Positions 1 through 10,899 of a stretch of 64,000 nucleotides of DNA are shown one piece after another. The stretch comes from Rhodamnia argentea (taxonomy: Eukaryota; Streptophyta; Magnoliopsida; Myrtales; Myrtaceae), in assembly GCF_020921035.1 (NCBI RefSeq), contig NC_063155.1, positions 10,029,001 through 10,093,000 of the forward strand. The letters are read 5' to 3'. Positions within the stretch are counted from its first letter, which is position 1. Every line of letters begins with the position of its first letter. Under the pieces are notes generated by a model, which had not been told where the DNA came from, ran no database searches, and saw only the letters and a list, made by a program, of their open reading frames with translations. The position numbers were made by a program, and so were the translations under genes.

Positions 1-184
1 AATCCTAAAGGCCCAAAAGGTAAAGCCCACGTAATTGTATGGGCCAAGCCCAAGTTTGTGCCCTGAGGCATTGGTGTTTGGTGAGCTGACCGGTGAGCTG
101 ACCGGTCAACCGTTATCCAAGCGAAAATCCATCTCCTCCTCCTCCGTCGGCTAGGGAGGAGAGCACAGAGTTCAGGCACGAGTG

Positions 185-3100
185 ATGCCGAAAACTCCGC
201 ACGCTATCCCCGTGGTTAAATCCGAACCTGGAACGGCGGGCACCTTCGCGGACGATGCCATGGCGTCGCACCAGTCGACAAGAGTCGTCGTGCTGGCCGA
301 CCTCAACGTTGACCCTCCCATGTCCGACTGCGATGAGTCCCTCCCTGTTCCCGCTCCGTCTCCTTTCAACTCCAGGTACGCCTGTCCCTCCGTCCATATC
401 TATTGTAAGGCGGGGGTGATGAGTCCACTTGATGGACTTGAAATGGAATAGCTCGTGACTCGTCCGCGTGTTGCCGAGGAGCTGAGCTTGTTCTTTAACT
501 CGATCGACGATTTCTCCCTTCTCATAGTAAGTGCAGTGTTCAGTTAGCTCGACAGCGATTTCTGGTTCTCCAATTCGAAGCTTCGAGACCGATAGTTGTG
601 GAAATTCGAAGGTGAAGAGGGGCAATAGTAGCTAATTGATAGCCGGAAGGGTAGTTTGAGATGACCTTACTCGTCAAATTTGTGTAATAGCTACAAGAAT
701 CGGATGGTTCGAGAACCAATTCCAGCTCTCTCCATAGTTTAGAGCTTATTGCAAACAATTTAGAAAGGTAGAAGTAGAAATGAATTTGTAGTTTCTTGTC
801 TCTATTTAGTAGGGGTGAATGTGGGAGTTTATTAACCTAGATCTCTCGAGTTGCTGTACAAGAAAGTAGTCTTGGTTTGATTTGCTAATAATTGTAGCAT
901 CACTGGTGTATGTAGTCATATTGCACCATTGCTGTACGAGGGGTTGCCCTTTCTTTCCCTAAATTGCTCACTGGATACGAATCATGTATTGTTTAGGTTG
1001 AACAATGATGAAAGCAGCCAAGAGAAGAGTACATTAATCTCTAGAGATGTAGATGGCGTAGAAGGTGAATGTAGAAAGCTAAACAAGATGGGGAAATGCC
1101 GTTCCAAGATCAGTAAGGTAGAGTGCTCTCTTGATTGTGGAGGTGATGGCGACGTTGATCAGCCTTGTCTGGGAACTCCCTCGTCTCGAGAAGAAAAAGT
1201 TAGCAGTCTAAAAACCGTGAGTGATCTTCAGTTTTTATAGCCATTTTTATCTCATGATGTTGATTTTGGCGCTGGTTGCAATTGAAAATTTTTTCTCCAA
1301 CGTGTTTTAAAGGGCTATTACTTACGTTTTGATGACTTAGTGTTTATTTGCTAAACAACTTTTTGGTCCTTGTTCTTGATAGTAACCTCTTGGCTAAGAT
1401 AAAATGGATGTGGTGTGCAGTGTTATATGGAGTTGCAGAATTGATTTACAGTCGATTCTTTCCCTTTTCCTTCACGTTCTCTGTGCTTGACTCAGTGCTT
1501 GCTCGTAGGGTTTGGTTCACGTTGCTAGGAAGATGCCCAAGAATGCCCATGCTCATTTCATACTTGGCCTGATGTATCAGAGGTTGGGCCAACCTCAAAA
1601 GGTACCCTCCTTGTGTAACTTATCTAATTTCTTCCTGATGATTCTATGCTTATTGATGTATTCATGTCTCTTCTAAATTTCCTAGGCAGTCTCTGCATAT
1701 GAAAAAGCAGCAGAGATCTTATTGCGTCCTGAGATCGAGATTGAGCGGCCAGAGTTGCTCTCATTAGTTCAGATCCATCATGCACAGGTGACATAACCTC
1801 GTACTTATTGTTTGGTTGAGGTTTGAACTTTGGGCTGGCTGAAATGAAAGTGGTCGTCCAAATTTGCAGTGTATTCTGTTGGAGAGTTTGGGGCATGACA
1901 ACTCAGATAAAGAGCTTGAACATGATGAACTCGAGGAAATTATTTCTAAATTGAGGGAGTCGATGCGAGCTGATACCAGGCACGCTGCTGTTTGGAATAC
2001 CCTTGGCTTGATTCTCCTAAAAACAAATCGTGTGCAGGTAAATATATTCCCGCTAATCATTTCCTTTACACTGTTTTCTTTACTGAAACTGACAATTAGT
2101 TCACCTTTTGAATTGGTTTGGACGAAGAGTGCTATCTCAGTTTTATCTTATTTGTTGGCTATTGCTCCCAACAATTATGATTGCCTCGGGAATCTTGGGA
2201 TTGCTTACCTGCAAAGGTGAGATGGATGATATACTTGTTTTTGCCTGTTATCAGAAGTTTATCGTTCAATGCTATTAGTGGCATACTTTAGCAGATTCTT
2301 TTGGTGCCAGCAAGAGAGGGGGGGTTGATTATAGCAAACTATTGGTATAATTTATTGATGTTACATATGGCTAGAAAAGGAAAGAGATATTTTGCTTATA
2401 ACAGTGATGTTGGGAGGTGGGGTGTGTGTGTGATTTTTTTTTTTTGTGGGGAGGGGGGGGGGGGGTGATATGGCTCAAACTCCAACTTTTGCTTTTGCAG
2501 ATTAGCATGACTTAGGTTCTTAGTTTCTGTTTTGCTGAATCGGATTTTCTTCATGTCCATTACTTCTGACAATTTACCTGGACAAGGGTCATGGACTAAC
2601 AACTAATATTATTCCAGTGGAAAGTTGGATCAATCAGCAAAATGCTTTCAAGAATTAGTCCTGAAAGATCAAAATCATCCTGCTGCTTTAATGAACTATG
2701 CAGCCCTTCTTCTCTGCAGATACGGTGCTGTTGTCCCAGGTATTTTTTTAACACTTGACTGAATTTTGGAGACACATGTCTATAAGATGGTTAAGAATTG
2801 AAGCAAGATCTACAGTTTCTGATGCATATGAGTTAACTTCTGCTATCCTTTGGCAAATGAAGTTCACTAATGTTATCTAAATTGCAGGTGCTGGGGCCAA
2901 TGCTGGTGAAGGTGCTTTAGTAGATCAACTTACTGCTGTCAATCTGGCAAAGGAGTGTTTGCTTACAGCTTTGAAATCAGATCCTAAAGCATCGCATGTC
3001 TGGATCAATCTGGCAGATGCATATTATACGATTGGTGACCATCGAAATTCCAGCAAGTGCTTGGAGAAGGTGCTTATGGCCTCTGTTTGAGGTTGTCCAT

Positions 3101-4950
3101 TGGTTTGTCTGATGAATCTCTGTATATTCTGATGGAATTCATGCTTTCATTGTCTGTGCATGACTTGTGTACTATGTGTCATTCGGCTGTTTATTTCCTT
3201 TTTTATGAGAATGACTTCTGGCTGTTCCTATTCTAGTCAGTAAAATTGGATGCCGGTTGCATGGCCACTCGATATGCAGTTGCCCTTCACCGGATCAAAG
3301 ATGCAGAGAGGTCTCAGGATCCTAGCGAACAGCTTTCTTGGGCTGGAAATGAAATGGCTTCAATTGTGAGGGATGGAGATTCTTCAATCATTCAAGTTCC
3401 TGTTGTTTGGTCAGGGCTTGCCATGGTTCATAAGGTCCGACATGAGATTGTGGGTGCTTTTGGAAAAGTATCAAATGAATTGATGGATGTAGAAGAAAGT
3501 GCTACCTATAGTCTGAAGCAGGTAATTACTCTGGTCTCTAGTTTAGCACTGAGATAAAGACGTGGTGTCCTACCTAGCTCAATATCTGTAATGGTATTTC
3601 AGAAAGCCTGCTACTTTAGTCACATATTCTGTCAATGCTTGTGGGCTACTGGTATATATATGTAATTTATGTAGTGCCGCAACTGGAAATAGCCCAACTT
3701 GGTTGTTTTTCCTTTTGGAAACAATATCCTGTCAGGCTACGTTGAGGTATAGCTGTTGTAGATTTGCTTGAAAAAGGTCTTATATTGAAGTCAAAGCAGC
3801 ATGCAAAATGAAATATGAGTTGGTTAAAGTATTTAATTAGCTCCATCTTGTACAGTCAACTCTCTTCCTCTCTTGAGTTTGCAGTTCATGATAGGAACAA
3901 TCACATGCATACATAAGTATGCCTCAATGTTACAGTATGGATAATACATTCGTTTTTAAATAGATTAAGCTTGCAGTTTTACTTGTTTACCTTTGAAGTA
4001 TAAGTTTACTATTACATTCTACTTTGTCTATTCATTGATGTTTGATTTAGTGATGTTAGGAAATCATTGAAGTTCTTTGAATTATTTCTTGCTGTCACCA
4101 CCACTCTGATCATACACTTGCTGCCTGGTAATTAGTGAAAGTGAGTTAAATGTGTCCTTTTGTGTGAATGGATTGGGGTTTATCTTTTTTGAGCGGAGAT
4201 TTTTTGTGCTTACTCGAGTCAAAATCAGAGTGTACATGTTCTTTCATATCTATTTTGGCCCCATTCATGTGGTAGTTTGACTTGTTTCAGCCTTTTTACC
4301 TTTTTCCTGAATCGCATGTCTTTGAATAAACTAGGCCATAGCAGAGGAACCTGATGATGCTGTCCATTGGCACCAGCTTGGCCTTCATAGTCTTTGCACT
4401 AGACAATTCAGAGCATCACAAAAATACCTTAAAGCTGCGGTTGCTCGCATGAGAGAATGCAGCTGCGCATGGTCAAATTTAGGTACAGTTTGTTGGGATA
4501 TGTGTCTCCCTTAATTGCTTTGGTAAACTACACTCTTGGTGTTTTGATTGTTTATGGCCAGGTATCTCTCTGCATTTGTCCGACGAGCCATCCCAAGCTG
4601 AGGTAGTATACAAGCAGGCTTTGGCATTGACAGGAGCTGAGCATGCGCATGCTATATTTTCCAACCTTGGAAATCTCTACCGGCATCTTAGACAGTACGG
4701 ACAAGCCAGGGCAATGCTCGCAAAGTCTCTCGAACTCTGCCCAGGATATGCTCCTGCATTCAACAACTTGGGTCTCGTGTTTGTTGCCGAGGGAAACTGG
4801 GAAGAAGCCCAATATTGTTTCAACCGAGCTCTACAGGCTGACCCGTTGCTAGATGCGGCCAAGTCCAACATGATTAAAGCAGTGGCGATGTCTAGACTTT
4901 GTGCGGGCTTGTCGTCATGTGTCGTTCAAGATCGAAGCGTGCCACAGTGA
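185..4950 (+). CDS. TPR-repeat protein, At5g63200-like
   Basis: Exons read as 185-375, 997-1216, 1509-1601, 1686-1787, 1870-2037, 2128-2216, 2618-2739, 2888-3069, 3237-3521, 4335-4482 and 4562-4950. All introns are GT-AG and the phases join to one 662-aa frame. The N-terminal 150 residues are acidic and low in complexity. From about residue 138 helical TPR pairs follow, with signatures such as FILGLMYQRLGQPQKA, WNTLGLILL, CLGNLGIAYLQ, ALMNYAALL, WINLADAYYTIGD, HWHQLGLHSL and AFNNLGLVFVAEGNWEEA. Resemblance to Arabidopsis At5g63200 is from memory. TPR arrays bind partner proteins, and the partner here is unknown. The start is the first ATG in the frame (185). An in-frame alternative acceptor after position 918 would lengthen exon 2 by 26 codons. 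Intron 6 carries a G-run near 2450. No enzyme domain is visible, so it is not a SPINDLY-type O-glycosyltransferase as far as I can see. Confidence 0.9.
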
Positions 4951-5699
4951 GAAAGCACGAGACTTTCTCGTGTAAATAGGATGTAAATCCATTGGCACAG
5001 TGATTTCTTCAACGCATAGTCATATTTTGTTCCAAAATCACGTGCTTCCTGTCTGTTGTCAAAGATGATATTATTAGTCCGTAGTCTTATTTCTTTCTAC
5101 TTCGTTTACAAGCTTCCAGCGTGAATCACATGGGGTCGCTGAACGGCAGAACTTTTAGTCCGATCTCTACATTCGACTTGCCGGAATTCGATCGAGGGGA
5201 TGGTTATTTTCACTGCTTAGCTAGCAATCGCAAGCATTCCTTGATCTAATGATTGGAAATTGGTTGCTGGCAGTTCCTCTTTATAGCTCGTCAACGAGGT
5301 CCATGCTATTCTTCTATTATGAGACGCAGGATTTATGAGAATCATCGTTGAATTGTAATGTAGAGTAACGACAGATTAGGGGAAGTCTTAAAAAGGATAC
5401 TATTTCAAGAAAAAAACATCCGTGTATTAAACACCTTCCATAGGTGATGATTTCTACAAACAATTGTCCAATTGAAAGTATGGAGTCGATGAGGCTCAAC
5501 CTACATAAAAGCCGATAATCTTTTGACCCTTTTTATTATTTTTTATTTTATCTCTTTAAAATATATATCTCTAGAAAAAGTAATTCTCAAAATTAGGCTT
5601 CTCATTGTGACATCATAAATGTAAAGGTTACCGACTCATCACCCTCTTCATTCCCGTCATTTTTATCTCTCTCCTATAATATTAACAATGATTTTTAGA
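4951..5699. other. 3' flank, no gene seen
   Basis: This stretch should contain the 3' untranslated region and terminator of the TPR gene, followed by AT-rich spacer. No convincing polyadenylation hexamer or coding signal was recognised, and the short open frames look like chance. Confidence 0.5.
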
Positions 5700-7345
5700 A
5701 AAAATTCCAATTAAAAGTTTGAATTGCCCTCACTTTCTTAAATAAGAGTCCGAAGTAAACATTATTTCAAATAAGGGCCCGAATGCTTTTATTTTCTTAA
5801 ATAATGGCATGAAGTGAATTTTATTTCAAATAAAGATCCGAAGTGGCTATATAGTCTCAAAAAAGAGCTTGACCTCAATGGCATTTTAGTCATTTGCTTT
5901 TTATTATTTTTTTGTCTTCTTTTCTTTATTTGTTCCTTTTTTTTTAATTAAAATCAAAATAGATAAAAGGTTAAAAAGAAAGGCGGGAGGGCTCGACTGT
6001 GGCTGAGGGGTTGCTAGCGCCTTAGTGAGGGCTTGTTGGCCCTCGCTAGAACGGGGAGAAGGCCACCAGTCCTCGCCCAAAAATGCAATCTGGGGTGGTT
6101 CTGCCCGATCCCCATTCACTACCCACCCACCTCTCCCTACCAATTCGCGGATCGCTGACCTAAAGACCCAGAACTCTTTGAAGAGCTAGGTGCTACCGAG
6201 GTTAACTTTCGTCTCAATTCCATTCTTGTTAATAGGGGTGATAGGTTTCGGATGGGTGTTTTCCATCCTAGAATTGAGAAACGTCTATTAGGGACCGATT
6301 TCGCAAAATGCGAAGTGTGACTCGTTCCATGGATCCACTCGAGAACCGAACCATATGGTTCGATTCTCGGGTAGATCCATGCAATGAGCGGATGATTCAC
6401 GGTTTTTGTAACACCTTGAAATGCTTTCGAAATCAATAAATTAACAACAACAAAAGGCGTCACTATCTATATTAATCATCGAATTTTCCATAGGCCTGCA
6501 TTTATTTTTGCGGAATTGGCCGGTTGAAAAGTTCAACATAATTTTACGAACTGCAAGAATTGAACTTCATGCCCATCTATGTTGGATACCTATGTTCTGT
6601 TCAGGAACTGCATGAACATAACGGGAAAGAACCAAGAACAAGAGCACCAGACAAGACAGCACGAAACCACCAAATTCCCAGAAGAAAGAAAGAACACTAA
6701 TCAAAGATAAGCAATCGGTACGACTTCGCCCCTTGACAACACGAAAAAAGAAAATTGGAACCTGTTCGGTTGGTCCGATTGGATGGTTCCCACCCGAAAC
6801 CGAAAGCCGAACCACTACTCATCGGTAACTAGACCGGTACCCACCGATTATCATCTAAAATGAGCTGGTTGAGTACGGTCCGATTTTGTTTAGGTCGATC
6901 GTGATTTTTTTCTCACCCCTACTTGTTAGACCCTGCGATTAATTTATCGGGGAATATCGGGACCTTAGCTGCTTGATGAACATCCACATCCATATCCTCC
7001 ATAATCTGACACAAGACGTCCGTAATCAGCCACGAAGTCGGCAAGGCCGTTGGCACTCACCGAGGCGCCATCGGCAGGAGGAGCAAGCCTATATTGTTTT
7101 TTTTTTTTTTTTAACTTTTATCATTTACAATTTTTTGAAAAGCATAAAAAATAAAATAAAGTAAATAACAAAAATATCCTTGAGGCCATGCTTGTTTTTT
7201 TTTGTTGTTGAGATAATCCGATCATTTCAAGTTCTTGTTTGAAATAAGTTACACCAATTCGAATCTTCATTTAAAATAAGGTTCACTTCGAATCACCGTA
7301 CGAGAAAATGAGAGCAATTTCGGGCATTATTTGAAATTCTCACGT
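5700..7345. mobile_element. Mutator-like element with long inverted repeats
   Basis: The left arm (about 5700-6110) and the reverse complement of the right arm (about 7020-7345) align over roughly 300 bases. Both contain, in order, a stretch built on TTATTTCAAATAA and CCGAAGTG, then CCTCAATGGCATTTT against CCTCAAGGATATTTT, then a long T-rich tract, then a GC-rich block. Long diverged arms around a short unique centre are typical of non-autonomous Mutator-like elements. No transposase is present. A flanking 9-bp target duplication was not identified, so the exact ends are uncertain. The centre holds an exon-like frame on the - strand, and a hAT-type element has inserted into it. Confidence 0.6.
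6234..6921. mobile_element. Non-autonomous hAT-type element, nested
   Basis: The 688-bp insert begins TAGGGGTGA and ends with its inverse TCACCCCTA. It is flanked by 8-bp direct repeats, CTTGTTAA at 6226-6233 and CTTGTTAG at 6922-6929 (7 of 8 identical). Eight-base duplications with short TAGGG-type inverted ends are the signature of hAT transposons. Inside are repeated CCGGTT/GGTTCGG-like motifs common in plant hAT MITEs and no transposase frame. It sits in the middle of the older 5.7-7.35 kb element, so it inserted later. Confidence 0.75.
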
Positions 7346-7458
7346 TAATAAATTAACACTTATATGGCTCGATCCTTTTTAACTATTCGTAACATATTTA
7401 GTCAAATTGTAAACGAATAACATATCAGCAATCAAATCGATCTCTTGCGGACAGGACA

Positions 7459-10150
7459 ATGGCTCTCCCGAACCAACAACGCTCGCCATTTCCACTTCTT
7501 CTTCCTCCTCAAGCTCACTTCACCAAGTCGTACTCCGTCCCCGCAATCTCTACGACCTCCAAGCCTCTCTCTCTATCTGCAACCTCGCACTCTTCCTCTT
7601 CTTGCTCTCCAACTTCTTCCATCTTCCTTCCTCATCTCCAGCAACATAAACAGCAGCAGCCGCAGCAGCAGCAGCGACGACGACCACAAGTGTTGCCGCA
7701 ATCGCAGCCGCTGCGGCGACAGGAACCGGAAGAAGACAGCGATGACCCAATTCTTAGATTCTTCAAGTCTCGCACCCCTGCGCAAGACCCACCATGCGAA
7801 GGGAGACTCTCCCTCCAAAACAACCGTCGCTCGTCTTGGCGTCTCGCTCCCGGGTTTGGTGCAGATTCTGAAGCTGAGGATGCATCAGTGCCTGCTATTG
7901 GAGACGCAGAGAAAAAGGGGTCTTCGGGTTCGGCCTCAGATGCTTTGCCTGAGGGTCGGATCGGAGAAATTTTGAAACTTGCGAGGAGCTTGCCAGTGAA
8001 CACGACGTTGGGCGAGTTATTGGGGGATTTCGAGGGGAAGATTGGTGCGAAAGAGTGCGTGGAGGTGTTGGGGTTTATGGAAAAGGAGGGGCTTGTGAAG
8101 AGTAGCATTTACTTTTTCGAGTGGATGGGGTTGCAGGAGCCGTCTCTTGTTACTGCTCGGGCATGCTCGGTCATATTTCCCATGTTGGGAAGAGCTCGAA
8201 TGGGGAACAAATTGCTGGTTTTGTTTGAAAATCTACCGAACAAGAAAGAGTTCAGAGATGTTCGTGTTTACAATTCTGCTATTTCAGGGCTGATGAGCTC
8301 CGGGTGGTATGAGAAATGGAAATGTTTGGAATTCTCTGTCTCCATATATTCAGTTTGTTTGTTGGTTTCGTGCTTCTTTATTTCTTATGCTGCAGCGTGA
8401 TTGACTTTGTGTGACCCCAATTGTGCTTTTGTTCATAGTCAGATCAGCAAAGTCCTTGAGGCTAATTTAAGCTTAGTTTTGGAGGAGGTAGTTTATTGTA
8501 TTGTCTTGTCACATTTGAATGGGGTCTGAATCTCCTGTCAATATGTAATATCTTGGTGGGTGTAAGTTTTTGGCTTTTGGCTCTATTTTTCTAAGTCTGA
8601 AGGAAAATCTGTTGGATCACTGTGCAAGATCTAGACCATGTTGTTCATATCCTACACGAGTTACCGCAGAAACAAAATAAGAACATACCCCAGATAGATG
8701 CAATCATCTTTTCATCAGTGACATTGAACTTTTTACTGGCAATAGTTGTCTTCCTTCAATCTATAATTCCCTTCCCGTTTACTTCTCCCTTTTGTCTCCC
8801 ACGTCTGTGCGGACGTTCTAAATGAGATACTTCGTCATATGTTTCAGCTACAAGGATGCTTGGAAGGTGTATGAGGCAATGGAGGCTAATAATGTTCGGC
8901 CGGATCACGTGACGTGCTCTATAGTCATCACGGTCATGAGGAAGAATGGCCACAGCGCTAAAGAATCGTGGGAGTTATTTGAGAGGATGAATAGAAAGGG
9001 AGTTAAATGGAGTTCAGAAGTCATGGGTGCTCTAATAAAATCATTCTGTGACGAGGGGCTGAAGAAGGAAGCTCTTATCATCCAAGCGGAAATGGAAAAG
9101 AAAGGTATCCCTTCAAATGTCATTGTGTACAACACCTTAATGGATGCTTATAGCAAATCCAACCAAATTGAAGAAGCTGAAGGTCTCTTTGCTGAAATGA
9201 AAGCAAAAAGCCTCAAACCCACTGCTGCCACTTTTAATATCCTGATGGATGCATACAGCAGAAGGATGCAGCCTGAGATTGTTGAGAAGTTTCTTAAAGA
9301 TATGCAAGAGATGGGCTTGGAGCCAAATGCCACTTCATATACATGCTTGATTAGTGCATACGGGAGGCAGGGGAAAATGAGTGACATGGCGGCAGGCGCA
9401 TTCATGAGGATGAGGAGAGTTGGTATAAAACCTAATTTACATTCTTATACAGCTCTTGTTCATGCTTATTCAGTAAGCGGTTGGCATGAAAAAGCTTACA
9501 CAACATTTGACGATATGCTAAGAGAAGGAATCAAACCTTCAATTGAAACCTACACCACTCTCCTGGATGCATTTAGGCGTGCTGGTGACATCCAAGTGTT
9601 AATGAAAATATGGAAAATGATGATTAGCGACAAAGTTGAAGGGACACGAGTCACGTTCAACATTCTCCTTGATGGCTTTGCTAAGCAAGGTCACTACGTC
9701 GAAGCAAGAGATGTGATCTATGAATTTGGGAAGATAGGTCTGCAGCCAACTGTAATGACTTATAATATGCTGATTAATGCATATGCACGAGGAGGTCAGC
9801 ACTTGAAGTTGCCCCAACTGTTGAAAGAAATGGCAACTTTGAATCTGAAGCCTGATTCTATCACTTATTCGACCATGATATATGCCTTTGTCCGTGTTCG
9901 TGATTTCAGGAGGGCATTCTTTTATCACAAGAAGATGGTAAAAAGTGGACAGGTGCCAGATGCCAAATCATACCAAAAGCTTAGGGAAATATTGGATGTT
10001 AAAGCTGCAATAAAGAATAGGAAGGACAGGAGTGCTATTCTTGGTATAGTCAATAGCAAAATGGGCTCGGTGAGACCCAAGAAGAAAGGAAAGAAGGATG
10101 AGTTCTGGAAGAATAGGATAAGACATCAAAGGGCATTTGATGGACATTGA
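7459..10150 (+). CDS. EMB1006: Chloroplast P-type PPR protein, EMB1006-like
   Basis: Exon 1 is 7459-8306 and exon 2 is 8848-10150. The GT-AG intron joins at SSG(C)YKDAW and gives 716 aa, close to the length I recall for Arabidopsis At5g50280. The N terminus is rich in S, P and L like a plastid transit peptide and contains a Q-rich run (residues 61-72) encoded by CAG repeats. About a dozen 35-residue PPR motifs follow in exon 2, for example VIVYNTLMDAYSKSNQIEEA, ATFNILMDAYSRR, SYTCLISAYGRQGK and MTYNMLINAYARGG. PPR proteins bind single-stranded organelle RNA and act in its processing, splicing or stability. There is no E, DYW or SMR domain, so it is P-class. The C terminus is basic (KKKGKKDEFWKNR). 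Loss in Arabidopsis is embryo-lethal, from family knowledge. Part of exon 1 recurs inverted at 34.7 kb. Confidence 0.93.
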
Positions 10151-10899
10151 ACATGCTCTTGGGAAGAAAAGGGAATTAAACTGTGTTGGTTCCCTGCCTC
10201 AGCTAGCTTTGGCTGGTCTTATGCATTTGTCCTTGGTTGATATCTGGTGAGACGATTAGAGTGGCCATGGTTGTTTGCTGCTGGCTATAAGATGATGCGT
10301 GCAGTTATGAAGTGGAGATTCTTTTGTTGGCAAATGCTGCTGCGCTCTGAAAGCTTGTATTTGACTGTATCTATGCTGGTCGGGACTAAAAAGATCTGTC
10401 CCTCATTCAGACTGAGCAACTAAAGAAGCTTCACAGGATACGGAAGATGACTTGTTGAGGTATCTTTAAATGGGAGATTGACACTTTGGAGCTTTGTTCA
10501 GCTGTCAAGCATTGCTGAGCCGAACTATTTCCACAAGACGATGGTCATGCTGTCAGAGGTACTTATTTTGGGAACCTCGGCATAGTTGAAAGTACTGTAG
10601 ACATATACGACTTGTGATATTATGCAAATTCTTTAGATAATTAAATTATCCAGTTTATTGCACGGTTTGTGAAAAACACCACACAAGTCCATTACAGCAT
10701 ATTCAATCTAATGATCCACACACCAAAAGAACAACATTATGAATTATATGTTCCACATCCACACAGCCAGTATCAACAGCAAGATAGTACCCAGAAAAAC
10801 AAGATGCAAACTCAAAACCATGTCACCAGATTACATAAAAGTTAGTCACATGAACTTGCCAATTTTAGATGAACACTTCACATCTGCAGTAACTCTCTA
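10151..10899. other. 3' flank of the PPR gene
   Basis: This stretch probably holds the 3' untranslated region of the PPR gene and then AT-rich spacer. Apart from the edge of the LINE to its right, no other feature was recognised. Confidence 0.4.

Noticed and set aside
7550..8108. Long antisense frames over EMB1006 exon 1
   Set aside because: They are shadows of the coding strand caused by GC-rich, CAG-repeat codons.
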